Source of the DNA: Strigamia acuminata
Taxonomy: Eukaryota > Arthropoda > Chilopoda > Geophilomorpha > Linotaeniidae
Assembly: GCA_949358305.1 (NCBI GenBank)
Contig: OX442314.1
Location: 41,982,581-42,046,580 of the forward strand
Length of the DNA stretch: 64,000 nt
Reading direction: 5' to 3'
The position numbers and the translations under genes are program-made. The notes under the pieces are model-generated. The model did no database searches, was not told the origin of the DNA, and saw only the letters and a program-made list of their open reading frames with translations. Shown piece after piece: positions 9,213 to 20,482 of the stretch. Position 1 is the first letter of the stretch; each line of letters begins with the position of its first letter.

Positions 9213-11708
9213 CTTCACACTGATCGTGCCGTTTCAAATTTAAAATTTGAAATGGAACGAAAAGAAGCTGAGCTTCAACAACAAAAAGCGGAGGTTGAGC
9301 TTCAACACATGGAACTCAATCGACAAAATGAGGAATTTCTAGCCCAAAAAGCTAGAGAATACAGATTAAAAGGTGAAGTGGAAGATCTTTCTAAAATGAA
9401 TACTAGAAATGAACTTTCAATTCGCTCACACCAAGAGGCGCGAAGACAGCTCGATCTTACCAAAAGTAAGCTGGAGCAGAAAAATAAAGAACTGATTGAT
9501 TTGGCAGACCACTACCAACGCAATCATAATCAACTAGTGAGATATGCTGCTGAATTAGACACACGTGCTAAAACACAGCGTACTCGCGAAAGCAAAATAG
9601 CTAAGCGTGAAGACGAGATTTTCCACTCGCTGGATCAACCCAGTACGAGCGGACAAGTCAAGTCTAGCGACCCTGCTAAGCGATTACAACCAGAAGAATC
9701 GCAAAATCAAATAAAAGAGAATGAAATTCTCCGAGCTGATTTGTTGCGCGCTCAAGAGGAGCTTGCAGAAATGAAAGATCGTTTGCAAGCAAGAAATTAT
9801 ACTGACCAATTGGTACAACCAGAAATGGCTGCGCCAACTGTTCCTATTTTGACTCCCGAAACAATAACAATTTCTGTTGTTTCAGAGTTAAGTAGCCAAT
9901 CTGGATTATCGAGTGATGACGACCAACGTTCGCGTCGCCGCCATCGCTCAAAAAGAAAACGTCCTTCAGATTCCGAGGAACGGAGAGCTGATCGCAATCC
10001 GCTCCCTGGAAATCGAAATCCTATTTTTCACAACAGTGACCGACTGTTGGGGATGGTAGACGATCGAAATAGACGGCATGAAACTGGTATTCATGTTACT
10101 CGAACGATACCACTGGCTCAACGGCAAGACTCGTCGAAAAGAAGTCGACGAGACACGAATCCAGCACGCGAACCACCCGACGGACATGAAAGCCCGCCAG
10201 GTGGAGGTCAGTATAGAAGAAATCCACCAGATGGAGGAAATCCAGATGGACACGAAGATGGACCACCTGGAGGTGGACGTCGACCACCAGATGATGACGG
10301 CGACCCACCCGACCCACCTGAAACACCACATTTCAACACACCTTCAAATTCACAATCTGATTCAAGATCGGATTCTGATGCGAATGCGCAACAAGAACGC
10401 GATAATCGACATCGATCTCATCGACGTTGACATCGAAGCCATTCTTCTCGGCGTAATACACATTATTACACCGCTGAAGAAATTGATCGATTATTAGCTG
10501 ATCGTCGATCTTCCGATCGATCTGACGCTACTGCCGATAATGCTGACATCGCATTACGACAGAAAATTGCCCAATATACTGCCAACAACTGGACTCACGA
10601 TCTAGTTGATGAAAGAACTATTAGATGGGATCACATCAAACCCGCTTTATTCGATGGAGAATGGGAAGCTGGATCCACTCTTTTAGATGAAGTTTTACGA
10701 ATTTCAAGGTTGAATGGCATTGCATGTCAAACTGCTTTGAAAAGAGTAGTACCAAAAGCTCTTATAGATCGAGCTGAGAAATGGTTTTATTCTAAACAAT
10801 TTCAAAACTGGAACCACTTTGTAGAAGAATTCATGACTGAGTATGGAGAGTCAAGTGAAGACTTATTACAAATGTGGGATAATCTTTCTCAAAATAAAGG
10901 CGAAAGTCTTCGCTCTTATTTAAGAAGGACTGAGGATTTATTGGTCACTCTCCCTTATACGATGGGAGACGCAGCCATTGATCGTCAATTCCGTCGTGGA
11001 TTGACAGATTATTCAAAAAATGTTCTACTTTCTGTACGAGCACCTTATCCGGGTGGTTTCGCTGAATTAGCCAAATTTATGCGAGCTAACCAGATAAGAA
11101 TAGATGAAAATTATAAAGCTTACTTACCAGCTGATGAAAAGGTTGCGTACGCTAAGCGACAGCAAAGGAGAAAAGAATTGGCAAAAGACACACGTTTTGC
11201 TAACACCCCTCTTTTGCAACCCCCAAAACGAGGAGATTTTTTGGCAGAGACTGCTAAGGAATCTAAAAAGGGATCGGATGGGAAAAATCCACATCCAACC
11301 CCTAAAGCTCACTTAGCCGAAGTGACAGAAATGGAAACTGTTTCTGAACCAGAGAAATCTGACTCGGAACCAGAAAGCGAGGCTGCAGCTGCTTTATTAG
11401 CCCGTAATAACGCAGTAGCTCGAAAATTTGGACCAAAGATGGCGCCTAAAAACGTTACTTTTGGTTCACCAAAGACAGACGCACTCAGTAGATCGAAGTC
11501 GCCGACCCCTAAAAAGGACGAAGCCAAACGTTCAAGTTCGCCTTCGCCAAAAGTCGCGAAATCGCCTGCTACTGACCCGTGTAATATTTGTAAAAAATTG
11601 GGACATTGGGCTAAAGAATGTCCTGACAGAAAATCGAGCAAAGACAAGATTTTGGAAGAGTTCGAAAAATCGATGAAATCAATCGGCGAACTTCTAAAAA
11701 ACTTGTAA
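9213..11708 (+). pseudogene. Gypsy-1 gag, main part with an internal stop
   Basis: The gag frame continues after the BEL insertion. It encodes a glutamine- and glutamate-rich coiled-coil segment (9252-9700), a proline/aspartate/glycine-rich region, a capsid-like region from about 10600 (FDGEWEAGSTLLDEVLR) and a zinc knuckle CNICKKLGHWAKEC (CX2CX4HX4C) near 11578-11620. An in-frame TGA at 10428-10430 cuts it; the same frame is otherwise open to the stop at 11706. The gag was therefore one long protein and this copy is defective. Confidence 0.85.
11696..11702 (+). promoter_or_regulatory. -1 ribosomal frameshift site, gag/pol of Gypsy-1
   Basis: A AAA AAC, a canonical slippery heptamer in the gag frame, lies two codons before the gag stop. 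The pol frame is -1 relative to gag and is open from just after the heptamer. This matches the known retroviral mode of gag-pol expression. Confidence 0.8.
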
Positions 11709-11728
11709 GCGCGCATCCAGACGGTCTA

Positions 11729-14700
11729 GTGGATGCGACGCCTACCGCCTCGGAAAACGAACTAACACCATCTCAAATTTTAGATGAATTTTTAAATAAA
11801 CAGATTAAATTAGAATTAGAAAATAATTTAATATTTCCAAAAATTGATGTTTCCAGTTTAAGGCTTGTGCTGCGAAATGAAAACATCACTGAGGAATTTT
11901 TTAAAGAAAAAGTTCAACAAATAAAAGTTGATTGGGAATCTAAAATAAAAGATGCTGTTACTTTGCTAGATGGAAAAGCTAGGCCAACACCTGAAATTGT
12001 TGAAAGGTCAGATAAAATTGATTTACCTGGTCTTGACGATTGTATTAAAAAATTAATGGCTACAACATTAGTCACTAATGATTTATTGGACGAATTACCA
12101 TTGGATCCGCCGATAGAAATTAAACCACCGCGACGTTTTAAATGCAAATACGCGGACATACCAAACAGCAATGATTTGCCGACGATTCGATTGCAGACGG
12201 CAAACGGTATGATAACAGGGATGTTAGACTCTGGAGCTAATCGAAGCTTCATGGCCTACTCCGTAGTAATTTCGCTGAAACTGGAAGATGAAATTCGACC
12301 AATTGGACCGGATGTGAGAGTTACGACTGCTTCAGAAGATGTAGTCCCCGAAGGAACTCTCCTACTTTCTTTTGCGTGGACACACGGGATGTTAAGTCAT
12401 CCATTCATAATTTTAAGAAATAAATATCCTATTATTTTATTAGGATGTGATTTCATGAATCGACTCAATATTCAACCAAATCCTAAGACCATGTCTTGGA
12501 ATTTTGTTAAGACTTTGAAAGAAGATTTACCTTTTGTTCCTCAAGCGATTCTTGATCGTTATCAAGAGTTCCTTGATCCACCCGAAGAAATTATGAGACG
12601 CGACTTTATTAAAGCAAATCACATGAAAGCTGGTTCCGCCACTGCATGTCAAGCTAAAGTTGCCGATGAAGAAAATATAGTACAAAGACTTGTTAGCGAT
12701 GCTAATTTGTCAATGGAAAATAATTTAATGCTTGAAAAAGTATTAAAGAAACATGAAAAGATTTTATCACGCCGACCAGGTAGAACACACCTCGTTAGAC
12801 ATGAAATTAAACTGGACACTAAAGTTCCTATTAGAGTTCCGTTTAAAAGCGTAAATTCACAGAAACGTGAAATTATTCGTCAAATCTGTCAAGATATGTT
12901 GGATAATGGATACGTTGAACAAGCCACTGGAGACTATGGAATGCGAATAGTTCTAGTGATGCGTCCGGATTGTGATCCGAGACTCTGCATTGATTTTAGA
13001 CCACTCAATGCACATACATTATACGACCCTCCTCAAATGCCCAGCATTGAGGAAATCTTGCGAGAACTCGGAAGGTTTGAATGGGTCACAACAATAGATT
13101 TGTCAAAAGGCTATTGGCAAATAGAGGTTCATCCGAACGACCGTGCTAAAACTGCGTTTTGGAGCCCTTTGGGTCGACTACAATTTCGAGTCATGCCCTT
13201 TGGCCTCGTAAATGCGCCGTCAACTTTCCAAAAGTTGATAGAAAAAATTTTGGGGGACGCCTATCGAAAATTTGCATGGGCATACCTCGATGATATAATT
13301 ATTATATCTAAAAATTTTGAAGAACACATGATGCATCTGGAAGAAATTCTGAGTAAACTTGAAAATGCAAATCTTCATGTTCATCCAGAAAAATCAAAAT
13401 TTGGCAGAAAAGAACTAACTTTTCTTGGCTACAAGTTAAGTGTTCAAGGAGTCAGTGTCGACCCTAAAAAAGTCGCCGCCATTAAAGAAATGCCAGCTCC
13501 TTCAAATTTGAAAGAGTTGCAAAGATTTTTGGGAATGGTGAACTTTTTTCACCGATTACTCAAGAATCTGGCAGTCATGACAGAACCTCTACGTCCTTTA
13601 CTCAAAAAGGATGTGGAATTTATTTGGTCAGAAATTCATCAAGAAGCTTTTGATCAAATAAAAGATGCTTTAACAAATGCAGAAACAATGGCCATGCCTG
13701 ATTTGACAGAACCATTTATTGTGCATACCGACGCTAGCAGGAAAGGACTAGGCGCCGCGCTTATGCAAATGAGGGAAATCGATGATCAAAATATCGAAGT
13801 GCCTTGTGTTTATGCCAGCAGAAGTTTGCAACCTGCTGAGATAAATTACAGCGCCACAGAATTAGAATGCCTTGCGGTAATCTGGGCCTTACGTAAATTC
13901 CGACATTATTTGGAATTTACCACATTCATAGTTAGGACTGACCATCAAGCACTAAAATGGTTGATGCAGTTAGACGAACCTGCCGGAAGGTTAGCGCGTT
14001 GGCAAATGGAGCTGATGCGCTACTCTTTCGAAATACAATATATTAAAGGTCCACTAAATGTTTTAGCGGATGCTTTATCCAGATCACCGATTGATAAACC
14101 AGAAAATCCTGAAGATGATGGAGATAATGACGAATTATTATCTTACTGTCCATCACCTCAACGAAATTGGAAAATGGGAAAATTTCATGAACTTCCTGTC
14201 TCCACACTGGAGGAAAAGGAAGATCACGAATTCGTCAATTATTGGACTAAAATTTATGACCCCTCTGAGGAATCAGATGACGTCATAAGAGCGCAAATTT
14301 CAAAGAAATTTCAAATTCCTTCGTCAAATGTTTTAATAAAAGCATTTGTCGCCAAAATTGTAGAGCGTCTTGATTGTGAACCCCCTACAAGGGAAGACAT
14401 AATCAAGGCCCAAAAAGAAGATAAAGTTTGCCAATTAATGCGTAATTTTTTAAATTGTAATCAATTTCCGCCTGACGTCACAACGCGACTCCAGAGGAAA
14501 CAATACAGAAAACACGCAACCACCTTCTTAATTGAAGATGACTTATTAATGCAATTTCATCCCACAATGTCTGATGAATTGGGGGAGGATGGGAGAGCAC
14601 TCAAAGTTTTTGTACCTCAGACATTGAAGTATAAAATTATTTGGCTAATGCATGGCCACCCACTTTCTGGCCACCCAGGAATTGCAAGGACTCTTTACCG

Positions 14701-16177
14701 AGCACGCCGAATTTATACCTGGAAAGGCATGAAATCGGACATTACAAGATTCATTCGACATTGCGAGCGTTGTCAAGCTTGCAAGCCTCGAACGAAAGGA
14801 CAAATTGAAGCAGCGCAAATGGGTCCTTACAGCCCATTTGACTGTCTAAGTGTTGATTTGACCGGCCCGAAACCTCGGACTCGAAAAAACAACACACATA
14901 TTTTAGTCATACTTGACGTGGCAACTCATTGGCCAGAATTATATCCAATGTGTAACCCCACTGCTGGAAAAGTAGCAAATTGCATTTATCACCTTTCCAT
15001 GAGCATGGGATTCCCTCGTAAAATTATTTCTGACAACGGCCCGCAATTTCGTGCCCAAGTCTTTAAAAAATTTTGTGAAAAGTTCAAGATGGTTCCAACA
15101 CCAACTTCAACATATCACCCACAAGCTAACCCGGTTGAAAGGGTTAACCGTGACATCAAATATTTGGTTGCAATTTATTCATCTGTTCATTCCAAATGGG
15201 ACGAATATTTGCGTGAATTTGCATTTAGTTTGAGAACTACGGTGACGAGAGGAAGAGACTTCTCTCCCGCATTTCTTAACTTTTTTCGCGAACTCAGAGT
15301 ACCTTGGGATCCAAGAATACCTGAAGGAATTTTGGTCGTAGATCCAAAAAACCCACATTTATACGTGCAAAAATTAGAAGCCGTTATCGCCGAAACATAT
15401 CAGCACATGATGTCACACGTGTTAGATTTGCGCAGACGAGTAAATCTTAAAAAAGAAGGTGAGAAGTTCTCCAATTTTAAATTAAACGATTTAGTTTGGA
15501 GAGATTCTCATGTTTTGTCGAGCGCTGCCCGCGGCATTGCAGCTGGCATCGCTGATAAAAGAACAGGACCATATGTAATAACCAAAGTATTACAGGGAGG
15601 ATCCGTAGAATTGAGAAAGCTAGAAAATAACGAAATATTTCCAGCTGTCCATTCGTCTGAATTAACTCCGTATTTCCCGAGTTTCGATCAGGAAGTATGG
15701 TTAGAAGGCGAAGAAGTCGGTCAAAAGACTGAAAATATAATTAATACGTTAGATGACGATGAATTAAAGAAAATACCTGTCGATAATTCATCCAAACCAC
15801 AAATGGAGTCAGACCTCGTGAATAACGACGTTGAGCTTCGTGACAGTTTCAAAAAACTTGAAATTGCTAAAAAATTAAATAAAAAGGTGTTTTTAGAAAA
15901 GAAACAAAAAACATCTGAAATAAAAGACTCATCTGACTCAGTCTCCGATGACAATGAAGACGGCGATTTAAATACAATAAATCCCTCGCCGACAAAGAGA
16001 TATAATCTTCGGACTCGTAAACCGAGAGGAAAAAACAACATGTGTCTTCTCCCCTCGATAACCTCGAGATCCAGGGATCAGCCGTATGACGTAAGGAGCA
16101 GTTCCCCAAGCCATACGCAAACCAATCAAACAATAAGATTGGATGACGTCACTAACCGCGACGTTACCCAAACGTAA
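11729..16177 (+). CDS. Gypsy-1 pol polyprotein
   Basis: About 1482 aa, open from the frameshift site at 11703 although no ATG is needed. Domains in order: aspartic protease (LDSGANRSF, about 167), reverse transcriptase (FRVMPFGLVNAPSTF, YLDDIIII at about 519), RNase H (HTDASRKGLG, about 668), integrase zinc domain (HGHPLSGHPG...CERCQACKP, about 974-1020) and DDE core (SVDLTGP about 1042, SDNGPQF about 1100, NPVERVNRD about 1135). The C-terminal 200 residues are acidic and serine rich, with no chromodomain seen. All catalytic motifs are present, so pol is intact while gag is broken. It is expressed as a gag-pol fusion by -1 frameshifting (inferred). Confidence 0.97.
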   Translation: MDATPTASENELTPSQILDEFLNKQIKLELENNLIFPKIDVSSLRLVLRNENITEEFFKEKVQQIKVDWESKIKDAVTLLDGKARPTPEIVERSDKIDLPGLDDCIKKLMATTLVTNDLLDELPLDPPIEIKPPRRFKCKYADIPNSNDLPTIRLQTANGMITGMLDSGANRSFMAYSVVISLKLEDEIRPIGPDVRVTTASEDVVPEGTLLLSFAWTHGMLSHPFIILRNKYPIILLGCDFMNRLNIQPNPKTMSWNFVKTLKEDLPFVPQAILDRYQEFLDPPEEIMRRDFIKANHMKAGSATACQAKVADEENIVQRLVSDANLSMENNLMLEKVLKKHEKILSRRPGRTHLVRHEIKLDTKVPIRVPFKSVNSQKREIIRQICQDMLDNGYVEQATGDYGMRIVLVMRPDCDPRLCIDFRPLNAHTLYDPPQMPSIEEILRELGRFEWVTTIDLSKGYWQIEVHPNDRAKTAFWSPLGRLQFRVMPFGLVNAPSTFQKLIEKILGDAYRKFAWAYLDDIIIISKNFEEHMMHLEEILSKLENANLHVHPEKSKFGRKELTFLGYKLSVQGVSVDPKKVAAIKEMPAPSNLKELQRFLGMVNFFHRLLKNLAVMTEPLRPLLKKDVEFIWSEIHQEAFDQIKDALTNAETMAMPDLTEPFIVHTDASRKGLGAALMQMREIDDQNIEVPCVYASRSLQPAEINYSATELECLAVIWALRKFRHYLEFTTFIVRTDHQALKWLMQLDEPAGRLARWQMELMRYSFEIQYIKGPLNVLADALSRSPIDKPENPEDDGDNDELLSYCPSPQRNWKMGKFHELPVSTLEEKEDHEFVNYWTKIYDPSEESDDVIRAQISKKFQIPSSNVLIKAFVAKIVERLDCEPPTREDIIKAQKEDKVCQLMRNFLNCNQFPPDVTTRLQRKQYRKHATTFLIEDDLLMQFHPTMSDELGEDGRALKVFVPQTLKYKIIWLMHGHPLSGHPGIARTLYRARRIYTWKGMKSDITRFIRHCERCQACKPRTKGQIEAAQMGPYSPFDCLSVDLTGPKPRTRKNNTHILVILDVATHWPELYPMCNPTAGKVANCIYHLSMSMGFPRKIISDNGPQFRAQVFKKFCEKFKMVPTPTSTYHPQANPVERVNRDIKYLVAIYSSVHSKWDEYLREFAFSLRTTVTRGRDFSPAFLNFFRELRVPWDPRIPEGILVVDPKNPHLYVQKLEAVIAETYQHMMSHVLDLRRRVNLKKEGEKFSNFKLNDLVWRDSHVLSSAARGIAAGIADKRTGPYVITKVLQGGSVELRKLENNEIFPAVHSSELTPYFPSFDQEVWLEGEEVGQKTENIINTLDDDELKKIPVDNSSKPQMESDLVNNDVELRDSFKKLEIAKKLNKKVFLEKKQKTSEIKDSSDSVSDDNEDGDLNTINPSPTKRYNLRTRKPRGKNNMCLLPSITSRSRDQPYDVRSSSPSHTQTNQTIRLDDVTNRDVTQT

Positions 16178-16301
16178 CGTCCGGTATTTGAACTGATCAC
16201 TTTGCGTCTGAGTTCACTTCGATCTCACACGTGTGTTAAGTGCTCAACTCCAAAAAACCAAAAGCGAAACAACCGGATTATTTCAACGAGATTCTTCAAT
16301 T

Positions 16302-16379
16302 GTAAGTAGTTTTTTCTTTGGAATTTTCCAAGGAAAAACTAATAAATTAATTTTCGTTTTTCTTTTCCATTTGGATTAG
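16302..16379 (+). other. predicted intron in the leader of the Gypsy-1 third gene
   Basis: Donor TT|GTAAGT at 16302 and acceptor GGATTAG| at 16378-16379 lie between pol and the third gene's ATG (16388). A 78-bp intron fits the host intron size. It suggests a separate spliced transcript. Confidence 0.45.
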
Positions 16380-16387
16380 TCGTTCAA

Positions 16388-19223
16388 ATGGAAGAAGGAG
16401 AACCGAAAGAAGGAAGCGAAGCCGGTGCCAACAGCCTCGAATTAGAGACGAATTCGACGCTGCTTGGTTCCGCAAATACTTCGAATACATCCGTAGATGT
16501 CACCGAAGAGTCCGCCGAAGCGTCCGCCGAAGCTCAAGCCGCTCTGGCCGACGCTGCTGCCCGTTTGCCAGTCACGCCATCTCAGCCCCGATTACGAGGA
16601 GGCCTATTCGTCGATCCAAACGGCGAAACTCGTGCACAGAGACACGACCGGGTAAATAATTTAAAATAAAATTACCTTTCAGTCATGAAAAGTAATTAAA
16701 AGTGCATTTTCACTCAGAAAAAGCGAAAAGTTCGTTGGTAACGCCTTCGCAAGAAGGCGCCGCCATTTTTATCATCAGATGGCGCTGTGTCTCGTTTTTG
16801 AGGCGTTGCTACGGTAACGCTCCAAACACTGAAACATAGCCGTCGGAAACAACGTTCTTCACGATTTTTCAAATACTTTGAAAAATTTAACGAATCTAAA
16901 CCGTCGAATGAAATCTCACCCGTGATTTTATTCACTGAAAATTCGGAAATAATTATTCTACACGAAAAAATGGATTTTAATTATTTCTTCGAATATTTTA
17001 CAGATCATCCAGCTTCGGGAGACGCATCTCGAACTGCACCCCGATGTTCCAACAGCTCCCGGTGTCTGGCGACACGCTTTGCCACCGGAGATCATAAAGT
17101 CTAAAGGAAGACTGACGTTTTGGGCGGCCCGACACAAGTTCTCCAAAGCCATCAACAAGCGATGGGGAACGAAGTTTCGGATCGCCTATTTAATCGATGG
17201 ATTCGGTCATCGCGACGCCCTCGAGTGGGCAATGAAGCGCGACACCTTCGGACCACTGCGAAACGTGTTGCTCGACTTCGCCTTCACAGTGATCGCACAA
17301 GAAACGCGAGACCATCGCCGTTACTTCAACGCTCCTGCGTGGGAGCGTCGACAGATTTTGGAGGACATCTTCCAACGTCTTGACCAAACCAAGGCCGAGG
17401 TTGTACGCCTCTACAACGAATCTTTCCGTGTAACAACGGACGGAAAGAAACGTTGGGTGCCGACATGCCAATCGGAGATGCATCAACTAGCCATGGGCGG
17501 ATGTTTCCATGCTGATTTCGTGCCAAACCCGTATCCAGAGCCTGAGCCCCGGGTACAGGTTGCTTCCACCATCCACGTGGTGCCACCGCGCTCCACGTCG
17601 AGGTCACGATCATCGAGGTCGCCCTACAGTGGCCGTCGCTCCTCCCCAACACAGTCGTCGGGGGAAGGCGCCATTGGAGGGTTACCTCCACTCCAGAAGG
17701 CTCGTCATCGCTCGCATCACCGACGCGAGCCGACGCCGCCAAAAAGACATTCGAAGTCCGTGTCGAGACCCACATCCCGAAGCCGACCTCGAGTGCAATC
17801 GCGCCAATCTTCCACGAGGAGTTCACTCTCGTCGCGTGAAGAAAAGTCCAACGCTTCACAGCTTAGCGCTTCCTCCTCCGGCCGGATTGACTGGTCGGAC
17901 GAGATAGCGAAAGAAGATCGACGCATCGCCGCATTGCAAGCCGGTCAAGGAGACGTCAACACCTCTTTACCGTTCGCTTGCCGTCCAGTCACCAGCGACA
18001 TGCGACCAGACCCATCGGTACCCGTGCCACAAGTGACATCGGTCATCCGTTTTGAGGGATACGTCTCTCAAGAACCATTTCCCGCACAGGAGTGCGCTGA
18101 TCTCTGGAGGCGATTCTCATCGTTTCCCGAGACAGCCCAAGCGATGTACCTCGCGCATCTGGACGAATACCAACTCGCTCAGATCCGCGAAGGTGAGAAA
18201 GAATGGCAATGGCTTGCGCGAGAGCTTGCGTCGTGCAAGTCCGACAAGCAACTGCAACGGACGCTGCAGAAGATGAACAGGAAGTTGTCGGAGGGACTTC
18301 TTCGAATCCTGTTCCAAGGAGTCTTTCCCGACCCACAGATTGCTCTGGCGGCCGCCACTCGATTGTGGACCGTGCCGTTAGGGCTTCCACGAGCCTTGCT
18401 GGACGACTGGGAGTCAGTTCGCCCCGATCCTCCAACGATGCTCGCCGAATTGACGCAACAAGCCGAGGCGACTGGCGAAACTCCGGCTGGATCCGCCATT
18501 CGACTACGGCAGGAATGGGCTACGCTGAAGCAGCGACGCGCAGCGGAACGAGCTACCGCCCGTCCCGCTGGCGCACCACCGTCATCCGCAGCTCCACTCC
18601 ACGCTGCCATCACGGCAACGTCGAGTGTTTCCCGTGCAACCGAGGCACCGAGTTGCAACATTTCGTCTCCGATGGAGTGGCTCGACAGCGACGATCGCGA
18701 GTTCGTCGTGCCTGTGGCCTGCGGTGCCAGACCAAAAACGCGCACCCCGGCTTTGCGCAGATCCAGATCCCTCTCGATCTGCAAGAAGTCGCCGCCACCG
18801 CCGCCTCCTCCAAAGGATTCGCCACCGAGAGATAGGGGATCGAATATGGCCACCCACCTCACCGCCTATCAACGTTTGCGCTCTTTATACGCCTTTTGCT
18901 ACATAACGAGCGCGACGAAAACGATTCTCCAGAACAGCGAGGATTTGTGCAACCGAGTCCTCGCGTGGCTGGAAAACCACATCAAGGAGCAACAGCCGTG
19001 GATCCTGCATCAACGCCTGGTGTTCGCTCGAATTACGCCTCAAGACCCGCAGGAGTATTTCGAGATGGGTTTTGGACGAAGGGATGGTGTGGACCGCATC
19101 AAGCAAGTGTGGCTCCACATCAACCCTGGCTTCCGGTCAGGACCAAACGCCGGCCGACCTTTGTGCACCGTCACAGAGCACAAGGATCCCAATGATCATT
19201 CGACGGACATGTTGCCTAAATAA
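16388..19223 (+). CDS. Gypsy-1 third gene (ORF3), non-envelope, probably spliced
   Basis: Exons 16388-16651 and 17004-19223. The donor CGG|GTAAAT and acceptor TTTTACAG|ATC are both phase 0, and the second exon is open for 25 codons upstream of its first long open stretch, giving about 827 aa. The N-terminal part is acidic and alanine rich. A folded-looking segment follows (FWAARHKFSKAINKRWGTKF), then an SR-rich region (17570-17850), and a globular C-terminal region. No signal peptide, transmembrane helix or fusion peptide is visible, so it is not an envelope protein. The GC content is clearly higher than in gag and pol. I do not recognise the family. Its place between pol and the 3' LTR shows that it moves with the element; its role is unknown. 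Confidence 0.7.
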
Positions 19224-19382
19224 TTAGGGAACACGCCCGTTCATTAAAAATAATTCCTTTTTTATTTTTACACTGTAATAAAAAAGAATAAATATATATC
19301 CTGTTCCATTTTACTTTGAAACCTTGTGTATTTATTCTCATACTTATCTGTCTCTTTTTGGAAAAGAATAAGATTCTTTCTT

Positions 19383-19396
19383 AAAAGGGGGGGAAG
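19383..19396 (+). promoter_or_regulatory. Gypsy-1 polypurine tract
   Basis: AAAAGGGGGGGAAG directly precedes the 3' LTR (TGTGGTGACC). It primes plus-strand DNA synthesis. Confidence 0.9.
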
Positions 19397-20482
19397 TGTG
19401 GTGACCTCAAATATTCCTATTTGAGTGCGCACCATATTTCCAAATTGTCTTATAAACATATTCAACAAGCTTATATGTTTTGTTTCAATGTAAATTGAAA
19501 TAAAACATACATTAATAAAATATAAAACAAGACACAATATTACCCAAATAATATTGTGTTTTGCAGCAAGTTTTGGCCCAGCAACAGCGTCAACCAATCG
19601 CGCTGCAGCGTGCATTGCTTTGATGATGCTGCTAGGCGTGTGCCTGGGCGGAGCATCCCTTCCCCTCGCGCGTGCCCGGCTCAATTGTTGCACACGACCC
19701 GAAGGCGGCCGTGTGTAATCTTTGTGCAACTCGTCATCTGCGCAGCTTTTCTGAGCAGATTTAGAAGTGAGCCAAACGGTTTTGGCCCACTCTTCCCGCA
19801 CTCTTGATCCTGCTTCCAAACCTTTCACAACCGTGTCAAACTTATGCCCAAACTCGCTAAGTGTGATCTGTGATATTGGAAGAATCGAGATTCATTGCTG
19901 GTCTGTACCAACTGTACAGAATAGCGCCCTTCTGCTTGAATTACTACGCGTAATTTAAGCCATTTCTGTGTGTGAATTGACATTGAGCTTGCTCTGTCAA
20001 TTTGTAGTTCTTTGTGTCGAGCTTGCTCCACAAAGAAATCTGTGTGTTAAGACGGATTGTTACGTCGAGCTTGCTCCGTAATAATCAAACCACTGTGTGC
20101 AAGACGTATTCTCGTGTCGAGCGTGCTCCACGAGGATTTTAGTATATTTACAAAGGTATTTTGGCGTTGAGTTTACTCCGCCAAAATCCCGCGCTCACAC
20201 GACGCCATCGACGCCATCTTGGAGCCAACGGTCAACTGTGAGTGTCCAAGTACAAAGAAAAGCCAGATCGACCCAGTCATTACATTATTATTATTTTCCC
20301 TTTGCATTTATCGAGTGTATTTAGAACGATTAAAACAATCTAATTTTTCCTTTTACTCTCCGTGTAAAAATCATTCCCTTAGACAACCATTTAGCCACAG
20401 AGTAGAAGTCCTGTACGGCATCTCACCGACGATTGCTTGTTAAATTTACATAATTTAATAAGTAAAAACCCGGATTGCCGCA
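19397..20482 (+). repeat. Gypsy-1 3' LTR, complete
   Basis: 1086 bp from TGTGGTGACC to GCCGCA. It repeats the hairpin array (about 19975-20187) and the tRNA-Pro D-arm complement (20369-20384). Cullin-5 coding sequence begins at the next base. Confidence 0.95.

Larger units (their letters stand above)
1..20482 (+). mobile_element. Gypsy-1, Ty3/Gypsy LTR retrotransposon (left end outside window)
   Basis: Order on the plus strand: partial 5' LTR, tRNA-Pro-type primer site, gag, pol, an extra third gene, polypurine tract and 3' LTR. The element is inserted in cullin-5 coding sequence, which resumes directly after the 3' LTR at 20483. A complete BEL element (1052-9208) splits its gag. The shared part of the two LTRs differs at about six places in 570 bp (for example a 2-bp indel near 134), so Gypsy-1 is older than the BEL element inside it. 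The target-site duplication cannot be checked because the left flank is missing. Pol and the third gene are open; gag has a frameshift, the insertion and a stop codon, so this copy should not be autonomous. Confidence 0.95.

Noticed and set aside
10430-10710. Gag of Gypsy-1 as two separate genes
   Set aside because: Both parts are in the same frame and joined by a single TGA; the capsid-like region starts before the second part's first possible start.
17190-18872. Long open frames antisense to and overlapping the Gypsy-1 third gene
   Set aside because: The region is GC-rich and has few stops in any frame; the sense frame alone has consistent splice phases and position.
16388-19223. Envelope gene (errantivirus type)
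   Set aside because: No signal peptide, furin-type site, fusion peptide or membrane anchor was seen in the product, despite the env-like position.
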